Origin: Capsaspora owczarzaki ATCC 30864
Taxonomy: Eukaryota > Opisthokonta > Filasterea
NCBI RefSeq assembly: GCF_000151315.2
Contig: NW_011887302.1
Span: 801,108-865,107 of the forward strand
Direction of reading: 5' to 3'
DNA: 64,000 nt
The first letter of the stretch is position 1, and every line of letters begins with the position of its first letter. The position numbers and the translations under genes were made by a program. This document shows positions 56,184 through 64,000 of the stretch, in pieces. Under the pieces are notes generated by a model, which did no database searches, was not told where the DNA came from, and worked only from the letters and a program-made list of their open reading frames with translations.

Positions 56184-57779
56184 TTACGCAAGTTCGTCAT
56201 AACTCGGTGGTGGCGGTTCGTCGTTGTCGCCAGCGCCGGGAGTGTTGGGTGAGGATGGTGCGGATTGTGGCATGCCAACGGCAACTGCATCGCGAGGCAC
56301 GCTTGATCGTGTGACGGAAGCTTCTCGAGCAAGCGACGTGCTCGAGAACGACCCGTTCGTTGTGAGAGGAGCGGTTGTCATTTCGGGGAGGCGAGCAACA
56401 CTCGCGCGGCCGCTGCCTGCGCCAGCTGAAGAGCCCGGTGGGGAGCCATGCTCATCCTCGCCGTCATGATTTTGCCCGTCGTCACGATCGTCATCATCAT
56501 CACCATCATCGCCGTGCTCCGAGGGCGCATCATCGTCTGCGGCTTGCTGCTGACGAACAGATCGGCCATAGCAGCTGAGGACGCAAATCAGCAGACAGAA
56601 GAGGACAAGGATGCCGCCGAGGATCAAGTAGAATGTTGTGACAATCCAGAATGTGAACAGGAAGAGCGTTTTGTCGCAATTCGCATAGTCGTCGCCAGTA
56701 TCGTAGCTGTAGACCCACACATTGCCGACGATAAACCAGCCGAGCTCAAACACCTCCGTGAGGGTCATCAGGCGGCCGAGAAGCGTGGGTTCCTCGGGAA
56801 TCAGCTCGCCATTCTCGTCTCGCCGCTTCTTCTTGCAGCACAGCGAGTACAGGTTGGTGGCCAACCCGCACGTCCCGCCGACAATGAGGAAGATTCGGAA
56901 GTGATCCGTGTCGCAGGGTGCGTCCCACTTGACCGCGCCAATGACAATCATTGAAATTGGAATGCCAAGGAAGAGCGCGCCCATGACGGACACGCCGATC
57001 GTTCCAATCAGCAAGATGACGACGCGCAGGATAAAGTTGGCACCAATGCCCGATCGGTCTCGCTCGTCTCGAATCCGGCCAAACAGCGACTCGTACGTCG
57101 GTGGCGGGGCATCTGTAGAAAATCAGGTGAACGACATTACGACAGAGTAACTCAGTTAGCCAAAATGTTTTGACTTTTCTACGTCTCAGAAATGCAGCTT
57201 TCCCCCTCGTCAAGAATAGCAACTTCTTCGATGCGACGATGAGCACAAGAATTCCAAACCAAATCGTCCCTTCTTCTTTCTTTGAGATATTCCAATCTCC
57301 AATCTGCTCAGACTGGGACCCCGTCTCAGACTGATGACACGATTGTCGAACGCGATCCAATGCGAATGTGCGACTGATCGCAAAGCAAACAGGAACTCAC
57401 TGCCAGTGACTGTCTCATAGGACGGGAGGGGTTCGTCAGGCACACCACCACTACCACCACCACCACTCGCGGCGGCAGCAGCAGAAGTGGCGCCACTGCG
57501 ACGGCTGCCGGGAATCGAGAGTCGTGCAGCAGAAGCAGAGTTCGACGTCGCCCTCGACAGCGGCGGACCGCTCCGTCGGCCTGTTGCTGCTGATGCTGAT
57601 GCTGATGCTGATGCTCCTGCATTGCCAGCCGCGGCGGCAGCGGTGGTGGTGGTGGTGGCGGCAGATGCAGCAGCAGCAGCGGAGGACGACGACTGCCGCT
57701 GGTACGACGCCGGCGGATTGGCAATGGCAAAGTTCGTAGCGTGTTCGTCTTGTTCCATCAGCGGCGACCGCTCAGTCAT
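56184..57779 (-). CDS. TMEM272-like four-pass membrane protein with PPxY-type motifs
   Basis: Two exons (57779-57401 and 57112-56184) give 435 residues. The first 130 are Ala/Ser/Thr-rich with a PLPSYE motif at the end, followed by APPPTYESLFGRIRDERD at the splice. Four hydrophobic segments follow (around ILRVVILLIGTIGVSVMGAL, IPISMIVIGAV, FRIFLIVGGTCGLATNLY and LFLFTFWIVTTFYLILGGIL), a pattern seen in TMEM272-like proteins. The acidic, Asp-rich C-terminal tail ends PPPPSYDELA. Three P-P-x-Y-like motifs suggest binding to WW-domain proteins such as NEDD4-type ubiquitin ligases. Function is unknown. Confidence 0.65.
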
Positions 57780-58101
57780 GATATCGCTTGCTTCAAGATG
57801 TAATAGTAAGGAACGAAGGAAGGAGCGAGAAAGAGAGAGAGAGAGAGGGAGAAGGACAAAAAGAAGGAGCGGATGCGGAACAAATCGAACGGAAACGCTA
57901 AGAAATGAAGATTGGGACAAAGTGAAGGAGCGGATGCGGAACAAATCGAACGGAAACGCTAAGAAATGAAGATTGGGACAAAGTTCGATTTGCATTGGGA
58001 AAAATAAACAAAAAGAGACATCGTACAGTATTATTGCAGTTGTAGCAGCAGTAGAAGCAACAAACAGCAAACAAGCAGCACAACAAACCTCCTTCTTTCT
58101 T
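57780..58101. other. Intergenic, TMEM272-like start / SDR 3' end
   Basis: 322 bp containing a GA-rich run (57,820-57,850) and a perfect 61-bp tandem duplication. No other feature was seen. Confidence 0.5.
57863..57984. repeat. Perfect 61-bp tandem duplication
   Basis: Copies at 57,863-57,923 and 57,924-57,984 are identical base for base as read by eye. They lie 84 bp upstream of the TMEM272-like start codon, in its presumed 5' UTR or promoter. Confidence 0.97.
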
Positions 58102-59618
58102 CTAGTTGGTCTTCTTGTTGGCGATCGGGGGAACGGCAACCTTGGGCGCCTTGTGGATCGACCAGCCAGTCAGGCGGATGCTTGCATTGATGAGCCCGGG
58201 TGCCCAGCTGTGCACGTACATGGCGGCAGCAAGGCGCCAGTTGTAGCACGTCACCGGCTCGCCGGACAAGATGGCACGGACAACATAGCCTGCCGCGTCG
58301 GTCACAGTCAGCACGCCAAACAGCGCGGCAATCTTGGGGATGCGCTCGAGCGAGTTGTCGTTGGTGGAAAAGTAGTTGGAGGCAGTCTCCGCCAGAATGA
58401 CTTCTTGCACATTGATGCCAGTGTTGTGGAGGTCTGCGCGCAAGGCCTCACAGAGCCCACGCAGCGCAAAGCGCGTGCAGGCATAGCCGGTCGAGCCACT
58501 CCATGGCGCGTAGCCTGCAGGCGACTGGATGTTGACGAACGTGCCAGCATTGCGCTCCAAGAACACTGGCAGGAACCCGCGAGTCACGAGCGCTGCGGCA
58601 AAGTACGGGGCTGTTTTGCAAGCACAGGCAAAACAGAACAGAACAGTGAGAGCGCTAGTTTGACACAGTCAGCAGCAATGTTTGCGAATTCTCAGAAGGC
58701 GTGCTGTTACCATCCATGCAGCCTTTCACTTCCTCGGCAGACATTTCATGCAGATAGCGCCAGCGACCAGCTCCAGCGCAGTTGACAATGGCTTCGGGAA
58801 CGCCAATCGTCGTAATGCAAGTGTTCACGAGGCGATCGACGTCCGCAGGGTTGGAGCAATCGGCAGCAATCGTGTGCGCTACAACTTGCCCAGCACCGTG
58901 CTGCGCATTCATTTCGCTGGCAACCTTGCCAAGCAGCGTCGCGTTTCGTGCGACCAGAATAACGCGCGCACCGCGGGCGACCAAATCACGCGCCAGTGCT
59001 TCGCCAATACCGCTCGAGGCGCCTGCAACACAAAAATCAAACCAAATAACTGGTGAGTTTCGTACATTTAAATGCTCCATTCTGAGTTTTTTTTTGTTTC
59101 CGTCTCAAATCGTCATTATTCACCAATAACAATAATAATAACATGTCACACCACATGTCAAAACCACGTGTCGAAGCGTTCGTGCCTGTCAATTTCCCCA
59201 ATTCAAAATCCCGCTCTCGCTCACTTTCAACTCACTTCAACTCACTTTCAACTCACTTCAACTCACAACAACCGACCCTCCCGTTCCATCCAAAACAAAC
59301 CCAACAATCGAGGTTTCCAACGCAAACGCGCCTGAAACTGACTGAAACCGACTGAAAAGGTCGATCTATGCGAATTGGATTGTTGAGTTAGTTGGATTGA
59401 CTTCCACCAAACTCACCAGTGATGAGGAAGAGCGAGCTACGGACGCGGATGCCGCGGGGACCAATGATGGAGCGCTTGAGGAAGCGGAGGACGTGCCAGG
59501 CGCCCAGGGACCAGAGGAGGATGCCTGGGATGGCGGCGGACGAGCACCACTCGATTGAGCCGTCGGCGACGCTGCGGGGAAGCCGAAGCCACTCGAGCAC
59601 GGTCTGCATCAGCTCCAT
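58102..59618 (-). CDS. Membrane-anchored short-chain dehydrogenase/reductase
   Basis: Three exons (59618-59417, 59022-58711, 58610-58102) give 340 residues. An N-terminal hydrophobic stretch (AIPGILLWSLGAWHVLRFL) probably anchors it in a membrane such as the ER. The Rossmann cofactor motif TGASSGIGEALARDL is formed across the first splice, and IVNCAGAGRW stands for the NNAG motif. The catalytic region has NIQSPAGYAPWSGSTGYACTR: Ser and Tyr are present, but the usual Lys of YxxxK is Arg. A C-terminal hydrophobic tail follows. The overall layout resembles 3-ketodihydrosphingosine reductase or DHRS7-like enzymes. The substrate cannot be told. It is co-directional with the next, extended SDR gene (297 bp away). 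Confidence 0.82.
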
Positions 59619-59915
59619 TGGGAAAAAAAAAAAAAAAAAGAAAAGTGAGTGAATGAGAAATGAGAGAGAAAAGTCATCTGAGATAAATCATAGTGATAAG
59701 AAATATAAGAAGGAAAATTCTGGATGCAGAAAGACTCGGACAACGAAGACAATACTGCAGGATGAACACTGTTTCAGCTTACAAAGTGGTTCTACGAGAG
59801 GCGACAAGAGTAACAACAGCAACAATAACAACAACAGTAACAGCAAACAGTCAAAGAGGAACACACAAAAACAAATCATTAGCGCTGCTCAGACATTCAA
59901 CCCAAATTCAAAGAT

Positions 59916-61494
59916 TCATGCAGCTTCCCCTCGCTCGAGGCGGCTGACAAGCTCTTCGTTGTCTCGGAGCCACTGGAGCGTGTCGCGGACAGTCTCGCGA
60001 ATGTCGCGCGTTTTCCAGCCGAGGTCACGGCCTGCACGCGATTCGGCTCCAATCGATGCATACCAGAACAGAGTGCCCATTCGAGCGTAGGCAGGATCGA
60101 TGCTGGGGTCGCGACGACCAGTGAAAAGCCGCACAAGACCATCAAGAACGACTGCTCCAGCAATCGCCATCCAACCAGGCACTGAAAGGCGTGGCGCATG
60201 CACTCCCGTCTCTGTTTGCAAGAGTTGGAAAAAGTCGCGCACGCTGCTGTTGTATCCATTCAGCAAGTATCTAAAAGGCCCAGGAGAACGCAGGTACAGA
60301 CAAATGTAGTGAGATGCACAGCTGACTCCTGGGATGAGAAGCGCAAAGAGGGGGGTGGGGCGGCGCGCGCGGAACAAACAACTTACGTGTTGCCAACTGC
60401 TGCCGGGCTGGTCATGGCAGAAATAAAGGCGGTCGCGGCATCTCGCACATCAACAGCACTCAGTCCACCGCTGGGAGTGAATGGAATGTTCCGCTTGACA
60501 AAATCACGCACGGTGCGCACCGAGCTGAGCCGAGCGTCGCCGGGTCCGAGGACCAACGTGGGTCGCATCATGACCACTTCAACGTTTCGCTCGCGAGCCA
60601 ACTGTTGCACTTGTTGCTCTACCATGCATCAAGCAGATCAGAGTGAATGAAAAAAAAAAAGGCTGGGAAGACCAGGAGGAGACGGCCGGAGCCCGAGGCC
60701 TTACCAACGGCAATCTTTTGCTGGTAGTAAGGCAGGTTGGCAACGGCATCTGTGCAGTAAGGAGAATCATCGTTGGCGACTTGCGTCGAGTCAAAGCTAC
60801 ACGCCACAACTCCCGAGGTCGAAGCAAGCACGACCCGGCAATTTCTGCTTCAAAAACATCCACAAAGTCAAAAAACAAGCCGCAACACGAGAATTCTCAG
60901 AGAATAAGACACAAAACCCGTACCCGAGGCGAGCAGCAGCATCAATGACAGCGACGGTGCCATCCACGTTGGTCTTGAACATGTCTGCAACGAGCGCGGG
61001 ATTGTTTGAATGCGTGACGACGCCGGCAAGGTGGAAAATCCCGTCGAGCTGGATGTGCTCGGAGCTCGCCGGACTCACTTCAGATGTGCTTGCAGCAGCA
61101 TTGTCGCTCGTCTGTGCTTGTGCCAGAGCTCCAGCGGCATTCTGAGCGGCGGGGCTGGGCTTCTGGACGGCCGCCAGAATGTCCGCAACCGAGGTCACTG
61201 AGCCCTTGTGGAAGGTGACTGTGCCCGACCCCGCAGAGCCCGACCCGGCTTCCGACGACGCGGGTCCTGCACTGCTGCCACGCGAGCGAGCCAGAACGTG
61301 CACTTGGTGTCCGGCTTGGACGAGCTGCGACCAAAACCCCGCGGCAACAATATTCGCATTGGGGATCAAGTCGAGTCAATCATGGAGGTGGTCTCACGAG
61401 CAAGCATTGGGACAATCACACTGAATCAACAAACCTGCTGCACGACGTGGGTGCCGAGGAAGCCAGTGCCGCCAGTGACGAGGTAGGTTGGCAT
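59916..61494 (-). CDS. Extended SDR (NAD-dependent epimerase / 3-beta-HSD-like)
   Basis: At least five exons. Exon 1 (start 61494) encodes MPTYLVTGGTGFLGTHVVQQ and splices to LVQAGHQVHVLARS, giving the TGxxGxxG Rossmann motif of extended SDRs. A Ser/Ala-rich insert of about 60 residues follows. Next come LDGIFHLAGVVTHS, NVDGTVAVIDAAARLG, VVLASTSGVVACS, LPYYQQKIAVEQQV (YxxxK present) and MMRPTLVLGPGD. The last exons hold GLSAVDVRDAATAFI and a C-terminal DLGWKTRDIRETVRDTLQWL, typical of dihydroflavonol-4-reductase and sterol dehydrogenase relatives. It is probably an NAD(P)-dependent oxidoreductase of a small-molecule substrate. The exact reaction is unknown. Confidence 0.85.
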
Positions 61495-61728
61495 TGAATG
61501 AATGAATGAATGAATGGGCGGCTCAGCAATTTAACTGGAGACTGAACTGCAGGCGACTCGAATGGTAGAAAATGAGACATTGAAGTGGTGAATCAATGCA
61601 AAAGGGGAAGGAAGGGGGAGGGGAGGTGGGATGGAGCTGAAGTACATGGACAAACGGAAACCAAAAGCGAAAGTTTTGACAATGTCGAATCTATTGCTTG
61701 AGACAAAAACACCACATCATTCTGCTTT

Positions 61729-62798
61729 CTACAACTCTTGAATCAAAGGCTTATTGGTGCGATGCTTCGCGGTGATCTGCGGGCTTGACTGTGGTAGCTC
61801 TGGTTGGACCCGCATTGTTTCTGCTGTTAGTTCGTTCTGCTGCTCGATAATACCGCACGACAGGTCCTGCACATGTCAAAGCACAAGGCAAAACAAAAGC
61901 ACCGTCAGAATCTCTTCCACAAAGAGATCAGTCTCGTCGCTCCCTCAAGCAAGAAGCACGCAGATTTTACCATCTCAACATAAGCGCCTTCTTCGTCGAC
62001 GGTTTCAATATCAACCGCCTTCTGGCCTTGGGTAGCAATGACCCGCTCCAGCTGCACGTTCGCAGCCTTCATCTGCGGCAAAAAGTTTGCTACTCGGTCC
62101 AGCACGGACGATACTATCAAACGTTGTGTTTGGCGGCAAACAACCACTTTGTGAGTTCAACTGAAAAAGCTTTCTGGCCCACCACCGCCTGCAACGTCCA
62201 CCTACACGACGAGTTGTCTCCATTCTTGAAATTAGGAATCCGCCTTGGGAATGGGAATTCGGGCAACCCGGCACCAGCAGACGCCGATTCTTGGTCTGAT
62301 TCGTCGTTCTCCTCGTTATCATCGTCATCGTCGTCGTCGTCGTCGTCCTCATATTCATTATCATCATCTTGATCTTGATCTTGATCTTGATCATCATCAT
62401 CATCATCGTCGTCGACGTCCATTGCGCTCGATTCGCTCAGTAACAACGACAATCCTATTGACAATACAGTCAGTCAGGCTTTCCCCCCCCCCCTTGCATC
62501 GAGCACCACTGCAACAGCTTTTTGCACTGCCTCTCCATGTTTGGCAGGCTGTTTTCGCTTTACCAGGGCGCGCTGCAGTCTGGCTGGTGCGCGTGGGCTC
62601 GAGCAGCTCACTCGAGCGCGACACGCGGGACGCCGACGACGACGACGAGGGCGACCCCGACGAGGACGACCGTCCAACTGCTGCTGATGCTGCTGATGCT
62701 GCTGATGCTGCTGCTTGGGCAAACGGAGTCGCACCGGCTGCTGCTGCTGCTGCTGAGGAGGAGGAGGACGAAGACTTGGCTGGTTGTCGCTTCACCAT
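61729..62798 (-). CDS. NOPCHAP1 (DUF4598) homologue, box C/D snoRNP assembly chaperone
   Basis: Four exons (62798-62564, 62454-62206, 62113-61971, 61866-61729) join in frame to 254 residues. The conserved DUF4598 core is split by the last introns: SSVLDRVANFLPQMKAANVQ and IETVDEEGAYVEM then DLSCGIIEQQNEL. This matches human NOPCHAP1/C12orf45, which has LLDQVQTFLPQMARANE and VIQMDVALFEMNQ at the same spacing. In humans the protein links NOP58 to the R2TP co-chaperone during C/D snoRNP assembly. Before the core lies a Ser/Ala-rich start and a long Asp/Glu tract (62,310-62,420, encoded by gat/gac runs). The acidic tract lies N-terminal of the core here, unlike the C-terminal acidic tail of the human protein. 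Confidence 0.8.
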
Positions 62799-63219
62799 CT
62801 TGGTTTGTCAGACAACAAAAAAGGACTGTCGTCTAGTATGGTACTGAATATAGGTATGTGAGTAGTCCATATTGCATTGTTGTTCTGTATGTTGAATCGC
62901 TGTGCAGATGCCAGTCTCACTTTGAAAATGAGGAATATTCGACTTTGTGATGGGAAGCTTCAATACCGTATGTTTGACGCTCTCCTTCAAAGAGCAATAA
63001 TATATTGAGATATACATCTCAGTAACTGATCCAGGTGTGCATCAAAATCGAGTCGCCGTGGCTGCTCAGACAGCCAGTCCGTTTGCTCACATCCAGCGAG
63101 CCTTCCCCTCTTTAGCGCTGATTTCACTTCTTTTTTTATTTGAGTTTGAGGCTCGTCTTGTCAGTCTTTTTCTATTGTATTTGCGATTGTTTTGTGCGCG
63201 GCGTGTGTGTGTGTTGTGA
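62799..63219. promoter_or_regulatory. Divergent intergenic region at right end
   Basis: 421 bp between the divergent starts of the NOPCHAP1 homologue and the partial gene. T-rich near the right-hand ATG with a short gtgtgt run. No other feature was recognised. Confidence 0.4.
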
Positions 63220-64000
63220 ATGGAGCAGCAGAGTGACTTGCATTCAACTGCATCCACTCAACCACACCCCGCCAACAACCTCAACAACGACAATACCAAT
63301 CACAGTAACAACCTCAATAACAACAACCGCTCGAAGGACAGCGACGGAGCACCGACGCTCACGACAATGCGACCTCAGCCAGACGATCCGGATCGCACCG
63401 GCCTGACGATAGCCGGAGGGACGCCCGCTGCAGCCCAGCTGAGCAGCAGCGACACGGACACGGAGACTGCCGACATCAGCCACAGGCACAGCCACAGGCA
63501 CAGCCACAGCAGCAGCAATCCGAGTCAGAGGAAGAAGAAGGAGGACGCGTTCACTGCGCACCGCTCCGACGCAACGCCCGCCAGTCTCAATGACAATGAC
63601 AATCTCAATGACAATGACAATCTCAGTGACAATACCACGAACGCAGACTCGACGCAGAGCGACGGGACAGAGACCGACACGAGTCTCGGCGGGCTCGTCG
63701 GCGCAGTGGTCGCAGCCGCTGTCGGCGCTCCGTCGCAGATCATGTCCGCGGGGCCGCTCGACCCAGACTCGGACGTCATGAAGCTGAGCCACCACAATAG
63801 CAATAGCATGATGGATGACGGACCTCATCGGAGCGGGTCGCAGGCAGAGGTCAATGCACTGACGCACAAAGTAGGAGATTCAAGCCAAAGCCAAAGCCAA
63901 AGCCAAAGGACGGGCGACGTGCACTTGACACTCGCAGCAGCGGATGCTCCTACTTCCGAACCGGTGATTGTATCGACGAGGACGAGCAGCACGCCAATCA
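63220..64000 (+). CDS. Low-complexity protein, 5' part only
   Basis: An ATG at 63220 opens a frame of 260 codons that runs off the window. It is rich in Asn, Asp, Ser and His, with NDNDNL repeats (about 63,586-63,632), an SHRHSHRHSHS stretch and SQSQSQSQSQ near 63,890. A short Gly/Ala/Val-rich segment (LGGLVGAVVAAAVGAP) is too short and weak to call a membrane helix. No domain is visible yet. Such N termini are common in this genome before conserved domains, so identity awaits the sequence to the right. Confidence 0.65.
   Translation, partial: MEQQSDLHSTASTQPHPANNLNNDNTNHSNNLNNNNRSKDSDGAPTLTTMRPQPDDPDRTGLTIAGGTPAAAQLSSSDTDTETADISHRHSHRHSHSSSNPSQRKKKEDAFTAHRSDATPASLNDNDNLNDNDNLSDNTTNADSTQSDGTETDTSLGGLVGAVVAAAVGAPSQIMSAGPLDPDSDVMKLSHHNSNSMMDDGPHRSGSQAEVNALTHKVGDSSQSQSQSQRTGDVHLTLAAADAPTSEPVIVSTRTSSTPI

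Noticed and set aside
1-64000. Retroelements, virus-derived elements, tRNA or rRNA genes
   Set aside because: No reverse transcriptase, integrase, capsid or terminal-repeat signature was seen, and no tRNA box or rRNA core sequence was recognised on either strand by eye.

Overview
This is nuclear DNA of a gene-dense, intron-rich eukaryote. Coding exons are GC-rich and separated by short GT-AG introns (mostly 70-200 nt). Homopolymer and microsatellite tracts are frequent in introns and intergenic DNA. The protein set includes a DOCK-family Rac/Cdc42 exchange factor, a multi-SH3 adaptor, PP4R1, Acinus, a mitochondrial-type GPAT and above all a COE/EBF-type transcription factor. This suggests a unicellular relative of animals (a filasterean- or choanoflagellate-grade holozoan); that placement is inference. 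I saw no rRNA, tRNA, CRISPR array, retroelement or virus-derived element.

Layout, left to right. 1-2.5 kb: minisatellites and a minus-strand gene made almost entirely of RNase-inhibitor-type leucine-rich repeats (LRRs), one repeat per exon, with a decayed 3' end. 4.4-5.4 kb: GNAT-like protein (-). 5.8-8.7 kb: adaptor with four SH3 domains (+). 9.2-10.0 kb: C-CAP/cofactor C-like protein (+). 10.1-13.4 kb: tentative FANCC-like protein (+). 13.9-18.4 kb: CAMKL/SNF1-related kinase (+). 18.8-26.9 kb: DOCK6/7/8-like GEF (-). 27.5-28.4 kb: ribosomal protein eS28 (-). 29.8-32.9 kb: PP4R1 (+). 33.4-35.9 kb: secreted, probably GPI-anchored M43 metalloprotease (-). 36.3-38.7 kb: LRR/coiled-coil/non-RD TKL kinase (-). 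39.0-40.6 kb: Acinus (+). 40.8-43.9 kb: COE/EBF-like transcription factor (-). 43.9-45.9 kb: no gene recognised. 45.9-49.3 kb: DPH6 fused to two RidA domains (-). 49.5-50.8 kb: RAP-domain mitochondrial protein (-). 50.9-52.4 kb: enoyl-CoA hydratase-like protein (-). 52.6-55.9 kb: glycerol-3-phosphate acyltransferase (+). 56.2-57.8 kb: TMEM272-like four-pass protein (-). 58.1-59.6 kb: classical SDR (-). 59.9-61.5 kb: extended SDR (-). 61.7-62.8 kb: NOPCHAP1/DUF4598 homologue (-). 63.2 kb to the end: 5' part of an unknown low-complexity protein (+).

The most interesting signals are linked. The COE-like gene appears to keep all three structured parts of animal EBF: a DNA-binding domain with an intact H-x3-C-x2-C-x5-C zinc knuckle, an IPT/TIG domain and a helix-loop-helix-like segment. 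Its first two exons look like the head of an LRR gene: exon 1 matches exon 1 of both LRR genes here, and exon 2 reads as a worn LRR. One of those LRR genes, the cytosolic-looking LRR-kinase with a non-RD catalytic loop, lies only about 2 kb from the COE gene. The LRR arrays are built of 84-bp exons bounded by phase-2 introns, so repeats can be gained or lost without breaking the frame.

Most of the other genes are housekeeping or signalling genes with no operon-like relation. Divergent pairs share short promoter regions: 229 bp between the enoyl-CoA hydratase-like gene and GPAT, 341 bp between the LRR-kinase and Acinus, and 405 bp between the GNAT-like gene and the SH3 adaptor. Exon coordinates were derived by hand from splice signals and frame continuity; no alignment or database search was possible.
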